From positions 62,001-126,000 of the forward strand of contig NZ_FZNV01000001.1 of NCBI RefSeq assembly GCF_900188415.1: a stretch of DNA of 64,000 nt, read 5' to 3'. Below are positions 56,389 through 64,000 of the stretch, one piece after another; positions within the stretch are counted from its first letter, which is position 1, and every line of letters starts with the position of its first letter. The notes beneath the pieces were generated by a model. It saw nothing but the letters and a program-made list of their open reading frames with translations. It searched no databases and was not told where the DNA came from. Position numbers and translations under genes: made by a program. The DNA is from Maribacter sedimenticola. GTDB lineage: Bacteria; Bacteroidota; Bacteroidia; Flavobacteriales; Flavobacteriaceae.

Positions 56389-58101
56389 TTACTTTACTAA
56401 TTGTTTTTTCTTCTCTTCATATTTTTTCTCAATTTTTGCTTTAGCACCGTTAAGTTGTTTTTTAGTCAAGGAAGTATTGCTTAAAACATCTTGGGTAGAA
56501 TGCAGGGCGGCTATATACCAATCTTTCCACGCGGTTAAAATTGATAGTTGTTCGGCAGGGTTTTCCCCTTTTTCAATTGCGGATATACTCAAATCATATT
56601 CATCCTGTAAACGTAGAAGGGCTTTTTTTTCTAAAGTAGCAATTTGCTCCAAAGCAAAACCAGATTCAGCATTTACCAATTTTAAACCACTGACCAAGGC
56701 TGCCGTACCTACATTTCTTAAGGTTTTTTGGGATACCTTGTCAATACGATCATTGTCCGTATGATAAAATTGATCCGTAAAGTGCCATAGCAATAGCCCA
56801 GGAATGTTGGCATTTAAAAATGGTGTATGGTCACTTCCTCCTTCAAAAGGATTGGTTTCTACTACCCAATTTGCAAATTTCCCCTGTTCCTTAAAAGTGG
56901 TTATGATAAAGTCATTAAGGTAATGGGGCCGCATTTCCTCCATGCTCATTACTTCGCCGCCCCATTCACTATGTTTATCGTTTCCGCGGGTCCATATTGC
57001 ACTGGGATCGGGCATTTTTTCAATTAAGAAGGTGCCTCCCGTAACGGTCGTGTTTTCACCTACCATATCCAAACTTATTCCCCATTTTATGCCTTTTGCA
57101 CGATTGGGATTTTCTTCAATATACCTTCGGGTAGAAATAATTTCATCTCCCCATAGGAAGGTCATAGTTCTTTGTAACTCTATTTTGCCTTCGGAAACCA
57201 ATTTTGCGGCTATCATGGCCATTTCTAATTGGGCGCCAACTCCTGTTGCGTTATCGTTTGCGCCAGGTTCTTGAATATGTGCACTATATACCAAACGTTC
57301 GTTGGGCAAAGTACTACCTTTAATATCCGCTACAATGGTTAGTTCTTCGGAAGGGTATTTTTTGGTCTGTATATGTGCTACAACTTTAGTAGTTCCTTTT
57401 GTAAGTTTGGCAACCAGTTTCTCTTTTGCTTCATAGGATAAAGCAATGCCCCAAAAATCAGGATCACTTTGAGAAGGTAGACTTCTAAACTGAATGGAAG
57501 TAGTGTTTTTCTCTGGTTGTAAATAGCTTGGATTGTCATACGTTAGCATACCCAAGGCACCTTTTTTTATGGCGGCATTATACAATTGCCGTCCGTTCAT
57601 TTCCGCAAAAACCACTTTGTTTTTTAGGGAAACCGATGTTAGGTCGTGCATGGATTTTATCCAGACCACTTCTGCACTTATACCTTCCTTGGGCGTAGAG
57701 GGAGAATGTAAATAGGTCATGTTTCGGTTTGTATCCGCTTGTAACAAGGGCGTATCCTCTCCTACAATGTGTAATGAAGCGCTTATGGGTTCCCAAGTCT
57801 GGTGATCCATTGGCCGTCTTTCAATTCTGTACGTTAATCGGTCACCTTCTTCAGCATTTTCCTCTAAGACATACCCTGCGGCCTGTAAGCTGTCCGCTAA
57901 CAAATAAATAGTATTGTTGAAGCCGGTGTTTCCTACCACGCGCCAGTAATCTTCTACATAATCCGTTGTGGCAAATGCGGTCTTTCCGGTAAAATGTTGT
58001 CTTACCAGACCATAAAAATCAATAGATTTTTCTTGAATATCTTGGGCGCATCCGCTTAAAAGGGTACCATAGAGTACCAACAACAGCAAACCTTTTTTCA
58101 T
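56389..58101 (-). CDS. M28-family zinc peptidase lipoprotein
   Basis: A 570-residue lipoprotein (start MKKGLLLLVLYG at 58101, lipobox SGC Cys17). Two-zinc aminopeptidase ligands are seen: His in SAHIQEPGANDN, the bridging Asp in the same motif, Glu in LWGDE, Asp in SLDMVGEN, and His in FYHTDNDRID. It has an N-terminal PA-like inserted region (about 120-240). The second M28 gene lies 17 bp upstream in the same direction. Substrate peptides unknown. Confidence 0.88.
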   Translation of the reverse strand: MKKGLLLLVLYGTLLSGCAQDIQEKSIDFYGLVRQHFTGKTAFATTDYVEDYWRVVGNTGFNNTIYLLADSLQAAGYVLEENAEEGDRLTYRIERRPMDHQTWEPISASLHIVGEDTPLLQADTNRNMTYLHSPSTPKEGISAEVVWIKSMHDLTSVSLKNKVVFAEMNGRQLYNAAIKKGALGMLTYDNPSYLQPEKNTTSIQFRSLPSQSDPDFWGIALSYEAKEKLVAKLTKGTTKVVAHIQTKKYPSEELTIVADIKGSTLPNERLVYSAHIQEPGANDNATGVGAQLEMAMIAAKLVSEGKIELQRTMTFLWGDEIISTRRYIEENPNRAKGIKWGISLDMVGENTTVTGGTFLIEKMPDPSAIWTRGNDKHSEWGGEVMSMEEMRPHYLNDFIITTFKEQGKFANWVVETNPFEGGSDHTPFLNANIPGLLLWHFTDQFYHTDNDRIDKVSQKTLRNVGTAALVSGLKLVNAESGFALEQIATLEKKALLRLQDEYDLSISAIEKGENPAEQLSILTAWKDWYIAALHSTQDVLSNTSLTKKQLNGAKAKIEKKYEEKKKQLVK

Positions 58102-58118
58102 GCTAATTTTACGCAATG

Positions 58119-59570
58119 TTATTCTTCCCATTTCCATTCATTACCAATGATCAATTTCTCTTTGAGATTATTTTTGATCATAAACTCCTTGGTCGTTTCA
58201 CTATCCATTTTTGTAGCGGGTAATTGTTCTGCATCTGCAAGTGCGTAAAGCATCATGGTTCCAAAACGGGCGGTATTTTGCATATGGTCCTCATTGACCA
58301 AATTAAAATCGTCACAATCAGAATGGTAACAACCATATATGGAACGGTCTAAATTACTATGTACGGATAAAATGGGTACCCCTTCTAACATAAAAGGTTG
58401 GTGGTCACTATGAAGACCGGAACGGTTGGAGAAAGTGTTCTGATAAATGGTATCCTGCTGTTGAATGGCTGTTCCCAGATCTTTAAAAAATTGTTCATTA
58501 TCCAATTTTCCGCCAGCATTCATACCAATTGGGTTACCGGACATATCCAAGTTCATCATATATTTAATGTTCTCAATGGTGTTGTTTTCAATAGCCTGTT
58601 CCACTAAATATTTAGATCCAAGTAGACCCTGCTCTTCTCCCATGAACATTACAAATTTCACGGTTCTTTTAGGATGGAGATCATTAGCCTTGAATGCCCT
58701 TGCAATATCCAATACTGCAAATGAACCTATACCATTATCGATGGCGCCAGTAGCCAGATCCCAAGAATCCAAATGACCACCAATTACAATTTCTTCCTGC
58801 GGAATTTCTGTACCCGGTAAGGTAGCTACAACATTTCTTGCTTTAATGACATCACTGGTATTGGTCATATCTATTTTAGCGGTCGCTTTTTTGGATTTCA
58901 AGGTTTCCTTTAAAGCCATGCCGTCCTCCTTGCCAATACACACTGCAGGAATTGGTATCAATTCTCCAGTAACCGATGCGGTACCGGTCAAAAGAACACC
59001 ATTATCAACCTGATTAATGATAATTATGCCAATAGCTCCGTATTTTATGGCCAAAGCGGTTTTTTCACTTCGGTGTAAATTGGTCAAACCCTCTTCACTA
59101 TCCGGTAAAATAGAAATATAGACCAAGGAAATTTTACCTTTTACCGCATCTGGATTTGCGGCGTAGTCTGCTTCCAAACCATTGCCCATATCAACAATAT
59201 CGCCTGTTACATGGGATTCTATAGGTGCATGGCCCAAAGTAACTACCTTAACATCCTCATCATTGATTTGTAAAGAAACCTCTCCTCTTGCCCATGCCTC
59301 TACTTCAAAAGTTTGATAAACCACGTCCTCAAAACCGTATTCCTTGAACTTGTTATATGTATATTCTTCTGCCTTGGCACCATTTGTAGAACCTGTTAGG
59401 CGATGTCCTATAGTTTCAGAGGCTTCCTTTAAGGTGCTGTAACCTTTTGAGTTTGACTTAATTTCAGCATCTATCCGTGCAAATAATTCTGCTTGGGATT
59501 CTTCTTTTTTGGTTTCTGAACACGCTTGTAGACATAGCGCACCAATTAATAGGTAAGCAATTTTTTTCAT
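58119..59570 (-). CDS. M28-family zinc peptidase lipoprotein with PA domain
   Basis: A 483-residue lipoprotein (start MKKIAYLLIGALCLQAC at 59570, Cys17). A PA domain lies at about 130-240, followed by the M28 core: His and Asp in IGGHLDSWDLATGAIDNG, the Glu pair in MGEEQGLLGS, Asp in MNLDMSGNP, His in CYHSDCDDF. Similar to carboxypeptidase Q (plasma glutamate carboxypeptidase) types. First of the leftward run peptidase-peptidase-BNR protein. Confidence 0.9.
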   Translation of the reverse strand: MKKIAYLLIGALCLQACSETKKEESQAELFARIDAEIKSNSKGYSTLKEASETIGHRLTGSTNGAKAEEYTYNKFKEYGFEDVVYQTFEVEAWARGEVSLQINDEDVKVVTLGHAPIESHVTGDIVDMGNGLEADYAANPDAVKGKISLVYISILPDSEEGLTNLHRSEKTALAIKYGAIGIIIINQVDNGVLLTGTASVTGELIPIPAVCIGKEDGMALKETLKSKKATAKIDMTNTSDVIKARNVVATLPGTEIPQEEIVIGGHLDSWDLATGAIDNGIGSFAVLDIARAFKANDLHPKRTVKFVMFMGEEQGLLGSKYLVEQAIENNTIENIKYMMNLDMSGNPIGMNAGGKLDNEQFFKDLGTAIQQQDTIYQNTFSNRSGLHSDHQPFMLEGVPILSVHSNLDRSIYGCYHSDCDDFNLVNEDHMQNTARFGTMMLYALADAEQLPATKMDSETTKEFMIKNNLKEKLIIGNEWKWEE

Positions 59571-59717
59571 GAGTTGTTTGTATTTGGTTGAAGTGTACAA
59601 GTTAGCCAATTTGTTGCTAAGAAAGTGGGGTTGGGATCTTGTTAATTTTATAATTATATGCCCTATTTTCTAAGGAAACACCACATATTGTGTAATTTTA
59701 TGTCAAAATTTAAATAC

Positions 59718-61010
59718 ATGAAATACGATCAAATTCCCAATTCCCTTTTTATAAAGAATCGCAAAAAGTTTATGGACCGTATGCAGCCTAAAAGCATAGC
59801 CGTTTTTAATTCCAATGATATTTATCCTATAGGAGCGGATAGCGTTTTACCTTTTGAACAGCATAGGGATATATTTTATCTGTCCGGTGCCGATCAAGAA
59901 GAAACCATTCTTGTTTTGTTCCCGGATGCCATCAACAAAAAGCATCGGGAAATACTTTTTGTTCGTGAAACCAATGAACATATTGCTATTTGGGAAGGTG
60001 CAAAATTGACCAAGGAAAAGGCGACCGAGGTATCAGGCATAGAAACCATATGTTGGTTGCAAGAGTTTGACAAGATATTCTTTGACCTAATGACCGAGGC
60101 GGAAACAATATATTTTAATACGAACGAACATTACAGACAAGCGGTAGAAACACAAACGCGTGAGGACCGCTTTATAGAAAAATGTAAGCAAGAATACCCT
60201 GCGCACAAAGTTGCAAAGAGTAATCCTATCCTTCAGGAAATAAGAGGAATAAAAGAACCTGAAGAATTAGAACTTATGCAAACCGCCTGTAACATAACAG
60301 AAAAGGGTTTCCGTAGATTACTTGGCTTTGTAAAACCAGGGGTCATGGAATATGAAATTGAAGCGGAATTGGTGCATGAATTTATAAGTAACCGCTCTAA
60401 AGGTTTTGCCTATCCGCCTATTATTGCCTCTGGAAACAATGCTAATGTGCTGCACTATTTGGAGAACAATAAGCCCTGTAAGGACGGTGATTTAATTTTA
60501 ATGGACGTAGCCGCGGAATATGCCAATTATTCAAGTGACTTAACTAGAACCATACCGGTAAACGGTAAATTTACGAATCGCCAAAAAGAGGTTTATAATG
60601 CTGTATTACGAGTTAAAAATGAGGCAACAAAAATGCTGGTTCCCGGCACGTTATGGGCAGAATATCATAAGGAATGTGGAAAGATCATGACTTCTGAATT
60701 ATTAGGTCTAGGTCTTTTGGACAAGGCCGATGTACAAAATGAAAATCCGGAATGGCCTGCATATAAAAAATACTTTATGCATGGTACCAGTCACCATATA
60801 GGGTTGAATACACATGATTATGGTGCTTTAAAAACACCCATGAAGGCCAATATGGTATTTACGGTAGAGCCGGGTATTTACATACCTGCGGAAAATATGG
60901 GTATACGTTTGGAGGATGATGTTGTTATTCAGGAAAAAGGGGAGCCTTTTAATCTAATGGCGAATATTCCAATTAACGCCGATGAAATTGAGGAGTTGAT
61001 GAACGCTTAA
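59718..61010 (+). CDS. pepP: Xaa-Pro aminopeptidase (aminopeptidase P)
   Basis: A 430-residue manganese-dependent enzyme that removes an N-terminal residue before proline. The start at 59718 (MKYDQIPNSLFIKNRKKF) matches the family; ATGs at 59658 and 59700 extend it into an upstream leader. The five metal ligands are in ILMDVAAEYANYSSDLTRT (two Asp), MHGTSHHIGLNTHD (His), FTVEPGIY (Glu) and RLEDDVV (Glu). The exonuclease III gene follows after 9 bp. Confidence 0.93.
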   Translation: MKYDQIPNSLFIKNRKKFMDRMQPKSIAVFNSNDIYPIGADSVLPFEQHRDIFYLSGADQEETILVLFPDAINKKHREILFVRETNEHIAIWEGAKLTKEKATEVSGIETICWLQEFDKIFFDLMTEAETIYFNTNEHYRQAVETQTREDRFIEKCKQEYPAHKVAKSNPILQEIRGIKEPEELELMQTACNITEKGFRRLLGFVKPGVMEYEIEAELVHEFISNRSKGFAYPPIIASGNNANVLHYLENNKPCKDGDLILMDVAAEYANYSSDLTRTIPVNGKFTNRQKEVYNAVLRVKNEATKMLVPGTLWAEYHKECGKIMTSELLGLGLLDKADVQNENPEWPAYKKYFMHGTSHHIGLNTHDYGALKTPMKANMVFTVEPGIYIPAENMGIRLEDDVVIQEKGEPFNLMANIPINADEIEELMNA

Positions 61011-61019
61011 AACTATACA

Positions 61020-61790
61020 ATGAAATTAGTATCATGGAATGTAAACGGTATTAGAGCTGCCGTTAAAAAGGACTTTGAGAATGTTATAGCAGAATTTGAT
61101 GCAGATGTTTTCTGTATCCAAGAAACTAAGGCTCAAGATGATCAAGTAGTAGAAGCTTTAAAGAATATTCAGGACTACAAACTTTATACAAACAGTGCAG
61201 AAAGAAAAGGATATTCCGGTACCGGTATTTTGACCAAAAGCACACCTGTTTCATTTTCTGGTAAAATGGGAGTTGAGGTCCATGATTTGGAAGGGAGAAT
61301 TTCACATACGGAGTTTGATGAATTTCATTTGGTCAACGTTTATATCCCTAATAGTGGAAACGGCCTAAAAAGATTGGATTACAGGGCAGAGTGGGATAAA
61401 GATTTTACCAACTACCTTAAAGGACTTTCAACGACCAAACCTTTAATCATTACAGGAGATTTTAATGTGGCACATACCGCTAACGATTTGGCAAACCCAA
61501 AAAGCAATTACAATAAAACATCTGGGTTTACCCAAGTGGAAATAGACGGATTTGACTATATGTTGAAAGAACTCAATTTAGTGGATAGTTTTAGGAAATT
61601 GCATCCTACCACGTTTAATAAGTATACATTTTGGAGTATGCGCGGTGGTGCACGAGGGAGAAATGTTGGTTGGCGCTTAGACTATTTTTTAGTCAGCGAA
61701 TCTATTTGGGACAAAGTGAAATCTGCAGAGATACATGACCAGATTTTGGGCAGTGACCATTGCCCTATTAGTTTGGAAATAGAGTTTTGA
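61020..61790 (+). CDS. xth: Exodeoxyribonuclease III
   Basis: A 256-residue AP endonuclease/3'-5' exonuclease of base-excision repair. Motifs: SWNVNGIRAAVKK at the start, IQETKAQDD (catalytic Glu), ITGDFNVAHTANDLANPK (Asp/Asn), and the closing GSDHCPISLEIEF (Asp-His). Length is normal. Likely co-transcribed with pepP. Confidence 0.96.
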   Translation: MKLVSWNVNGIRAAVKKDFENVIAEFDADVFCIQETKAQDDQVVEALKNIQDYKLYTNSAERKGYSGTGILTKSTPVSFSGKMGVEVHDLEGRISHTEFDEFHLVNVYIPNSGNGLKRLDYRAEWDKDFTNYLKGLSTTKPLIITGDFNVAHTANDLANPKSNYNKTSGFTQVEIDGFDYMLKELNLVDSFRKLHPTTFNKYTFWSMRGGARGRNVGWRLDYFLVSESIWDKVKSAEIHDQILGSDHCPISLEIEF

Positions 61791-61795
61791 AAATA

Positions 61796-61825
61796 AAAAA
61801 CGGCCCTCAAATATGGGCCGTTTTT
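61796..61825. terminator. Terminator between xth and the fasciclin gene
   Basis: Arms AAAAACGGCCC (61796-61806) and GGGCCGTTTTT (61815-61825); symmetric, serving both converging genes. Confidence 0.9.
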
Positions 61826-61845
61826 CATGTGGAGAACTTATAATC

Positions 61846-62469
61846 TTACATTCCCGGTAAAATTACGCTATCAATAATATGAATTACTCCATTTGATTGA
61901 TTTACATCTGCAATAGTCACCATAGACATGTTACCGGCTGCATCTTTTAATACTACATTTTTCCCTTTTAACATAGCAGTTAATGTGCCACCATTTACGG
62001 TAGTTAACTCAGTTTTTCCTTTACCTTCTTTAATCATCATAACTAAATCCATAGCATTCATTTTTCCAGCAACAACATGGTAAGTCAATACAGATTGTAA
62101 TTTAGTCTTGTTTTCAGCCATTAATAATGTTTCAACAGTGCCTTTTGGTAACTTATCAAAAGCGGCATTAGTAGGTGCAAATACGGTAAATGGACCGTCA
62201 CCTTGCAATGTTTCCACTAAACCAGCTGCTTTTACGGCTGCAACTAGCGTTGTATGGTCTTTAGAATTCACTGCATTTTCAATAATGTTTTTATCCGGAT
62301 ACATTTCTGCCCCGCCTACCATTTTGGTTTCCATCATCATTTTATTTTCCATCTTTGTCATTTTTTTGTCCTTCCTCATTTTCATTTTTCCGTCTTGAGC
62401 AAAGGATGATGCACTTAGGCCAACTGTTAAAGCTAAAGCAGCAAGGGTAATAGTTTTTGAAATTTTCAT
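61846..62469 (-). CDS. Exported fasciclin (FAS1) domain protein
   Basis: A 207-residue protein with signal peptide ending SFAQ, a Lys/Met-rich stretch (about 25-55, KMKMRKDKKMTKMENKM), then one FAS1 domain: the H1-like GDGPFTVFAPTNAAFDKLP near 117-135 and the H2-like VVAGKMNAMDL with closing SNGVIHIIDSVILPGM. Such proteins are adhesive or stress-associated; the ligand is unknown. The Met/Lys run could bind metal, but this is speculation. Confidence 0.9.
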   Translation of the reverse strand: MKISKTITLAALALTVGLSASSFAQDGKMKMRKDKKMTKMENKMMMETKMVGGAEMYPDKNIIENAVNSKDHTTLVAAVKAAGLVETLQGDGPFTVFAPTNAAFDKLPKGTVETLLMAENKTKLQSVLTYHVVAGKMNAMDLVMMIKEGKGKTELTTVNGGTLTAMLKGKNVVLKDAAGNMSMVTIADVNQSNGVIHIIDSVILPGM

Positions 62470-62667
62470 AGTTTTATTTTTTAGTACACGCTACTTACGC
62501 AACCATTATACATGAGGTTTGGTTTTATCTTCTATTAATTTTAATAGTTGAATCATTAATGCCTAGGACAAGGAAATTTAGCGTTGTACTTTAGAACATA
62601 ATATCTATAGCTTTTTATGAGCTCAACGACAAAAAAACCAGCTAATGTATCTTTAAATATTACACTA

Positions 62668-64000
62668 ATGAAGAGTATATACTTTTTTCTATTCCTGCCT
62701 TTTCTGTTATTCCCACAGACTAAAACGACAGAATTGCCCCAATTGTCAATATCCGAAAATCATAGATTCCTTGTTAGTGCGGATAATGAGCCATTCTTTT
62801 GGTTAGGGGATACTGCATGGTTGCTTTTCTCTAAATTAAGTAGGGAAGAGGCAAATCTATATTTAGATGACAGGCTTGCAAAAGGATATAATGTAATACA
62901 GGTTATGGTTTTACATAGTCTTGATGTAAAAAACTATTATGGAGATACAGCATTGGTTGATAGTAATATATCCCTCCCATTAACCGTAGCAGGTTCCGAA
63001 TTTGAAAATAAAGCTGAATATGATTTTTGGGATCATGTAGACTATATAATAGATTTAGCGGAACAAAAAGGACTTTATATGGCTTTAGTACCTGTTTGGG
63101 GGACTAATTTTAATAATGGTGCTATTAGTTTAGAAGATGCAAAATTCTACGCAAAATGGGTTTCTGATAGATATAAAGAGAAGTCCAACATAATATGGCT
63201 TAATGGTGGGGATACCAAGGGTAATGAAAACTTGGAAAATTGGAATGCAATGGGCACTATTTATAAAGAGAACAATCCGGACAAGTTAGTTACTTTTCAC
63301 CCTTTTGGCAGAATGAAATCTTCAACATGGTTTCACAATGAAGATTGGTTAGATTTCAATATGTTTCAATCTGGGCATAGACGTTATGATCAGGAAGACC
63401 CGGAATTTGGATATGGACAAGATAATTACAAGTATGTAAATGACGATTTTAAATTAAAGCCATTAAAACCAACCATAGATGGTGAACCTGCATACGAAAG
63501 TATACCCCAAGGTTTACACGATCCTTCAGAACCTTTTTGGACTGCGGATGATGTAAGAAGATATGCCTACTGGTCCGTTTTTGCAGGTGGATTTGGGTTT
63601 ACTTATGGCCATAATGCCGTAATGCAAATGCATAAACCAGGTGATAAATCTCCTGCTTATGGTGCAAGGGAATTTTGGACAGAAGCACTTAATGCGGATG
63701 GGGCAAACCAGATGCAATATTTAAAAAAACTAATGCTTTCAAAACCTATTCTGGATAGAGTCCCTGATCAACAGTTATTGGTTGGTAAGGAAGGTAGAAA
63801 ATATGACTATCAAATTGCTACAAGAGGAAAGGACTATGCTTTTATCTATACTTACAACGGAAAGGATATCAAGGTGCGTATGGGGGTAATTGTTGGGGAA
63901 AAGATAAATGCATCTTGGTATAATCCTAGAAATGGGGAATATAGTTTTATAGGCACTTTCGCTAATATAGGAACTAAAACCTTTGACCCGCCAGGAAGTA
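62668..64000 (+). CDS. GH140-like apiosidase (DUF4038), N-terminal 444 residues, cut by window end
   Basis: The frame from the ATG at 62668 is open to the end of the window. A signal peptide (residues 1-17, FLFLPFLLFPQ) precedes the DUF4038 apiosidase-like domain: FFWLGDTAWLLFSKL near 43-57, conserved WLNGGD with Asp182 and TIDGEPAYES with Glu273, likely the acid/base and nucleophile by analogy with the RG-II apiosidase. WYNPRNGEYSFIGTF starts the C-terminal collagen-binding-like domain. An ATG at 62617 gives 17 extra residues and is less likely. It suggests pectin-like glycan use; any PUL would lie to the right. Confidence 0.8.
   Translation, partial: MKSIYFFLFLPFLLFPQTKTTELPQLSISENHRFLVSADNEPFFWLGDTAWLLFSKLSREEANLYLDDRLAKGYNVIQVMVLHSLDVKNYYGDTALVDSNISLPLTVAGSEFENKAEYDFWDHVDYIIDLAEQKGLYMALVPVWGTNFNNGAISLEDAKFYAKWVSDRYKEKSNIIWLNGGDTKGNENLENWNAMGTIYKENNPDKLVTFHPFGRMKSSTWFHNEDWLDFNMFQSGHRRYDQEDPEFGYGQDNYKYVNDDFKLKPLKPTIDGEPAYESIPQGLHDPSEPFWTADDVRRYAYWSVFAGGFGFTYGHNAVMQMHKPGDKSPAYGAREFWTEALNADGANQMQYLKKLMLSKPILDRVPDQQLLVGKEGRKYDYQIATRGKDYAFIYTYNGKDIKVRMGVIVGEKINASWYNPRNGEYSFIGTFANIGTKTFDPPGS

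Overview
The window is chromosomal DNA of a member of the Bacteroidota, most likely a marine-type Flavobacteriaceae species. The evidence is: gliding/type IX secretion (T9SS) genes (SprE-like 6721-9276, gldH 34422-34907), two very large exported proteins with T9SS C-terminal sorting domains, family-restricted lipoproteins (DUF4292, DUF5687 and others), low GC content, AT-rich leaders without clear Shine-Dalgarno sites, several TTG starts, and -7 boxes of the Bacteroidota type (TAnnTTTG). I see no rRNA, tRNA, CRISPR array, insertion sequence or prophage. Most of the window is ordinary core genome.

Layout. 1-6.4 kb: the end of an ECF sigma factor with a TPR-like tail, a T9SS type B protein with five tandem modules, and an ABC exporter pair. 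6.7-15.5 kb: SprE-like lipoprotein, bactofilin, AtpZ-like protein, a small membrane protein, then the F1Fo ATP synthase genes atpBEFHAG (beta and epsilon are absent). 15.6-17.4 kb: Tet-like MFS exporter and a broken gene. 17.5-23.3 kb: tightly packed envelope cluster (flippase, dUTPase, TPR protein, DUF4292 lipoprotein, EnvC-like protein, aldo/keto reductase). 23.3-31.6 kb: thioesterase, HU-like/SPOR membrane protein, dprA, trpS, plsC, then a module of lipoprotein, ECF sigma factor and membrane-anchored beta-barrel downstream of recA. 32-38.7 kb: trhO, ricT-gldH-pbp1A, and CoA transferase scoAB. 38.7-47.8 kb: small accessory genes, a 1470-residue sugar-dehydrogenase-like T9SS protein with triplicated modules, serine hydrolase, aminotransferase, DJ-1/PfpI protein. 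48-52 kb: orphan Vsr endonuclease and sdhCAB. 52.2-59.6 kb: leftward run with a BNR/sortilin-like protein and two M28 peptidases. 59.7-64 kb: aminopeptidase P, exonuclease III, fasciclin protein, and the start of a GH140-like apiosidase that runs out of the window.

The main working themes are energy conservation (ATP synthase, succinate dehydrogenase), envelope building and export (T9SS parts, PBP1A, EnvC-like, flippase, PlsC), and DNA maintenance (recA, dprA, exonuclease III, Vsr, dUTPase). The most interesting candidates for undescribed biology are: (1) the lipoprotein/ECF sigma/barrel module at 27969-30533, where one protein appears to join an inner-membrane helix to an outer-membrane barrel; (2) the HU-like/SPOR transmembrane protein; (3) a terminator-bounded structured element between the divergent recA and trhO genes, next to a GAAC-N3-GTTC palindrome; (4) a terminator-bounded 35-codon ORF at 38871; and (5) related palindromic elements inside the atp and sdh operons. 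All are inferences from sequence reading alone; no database search was possible.
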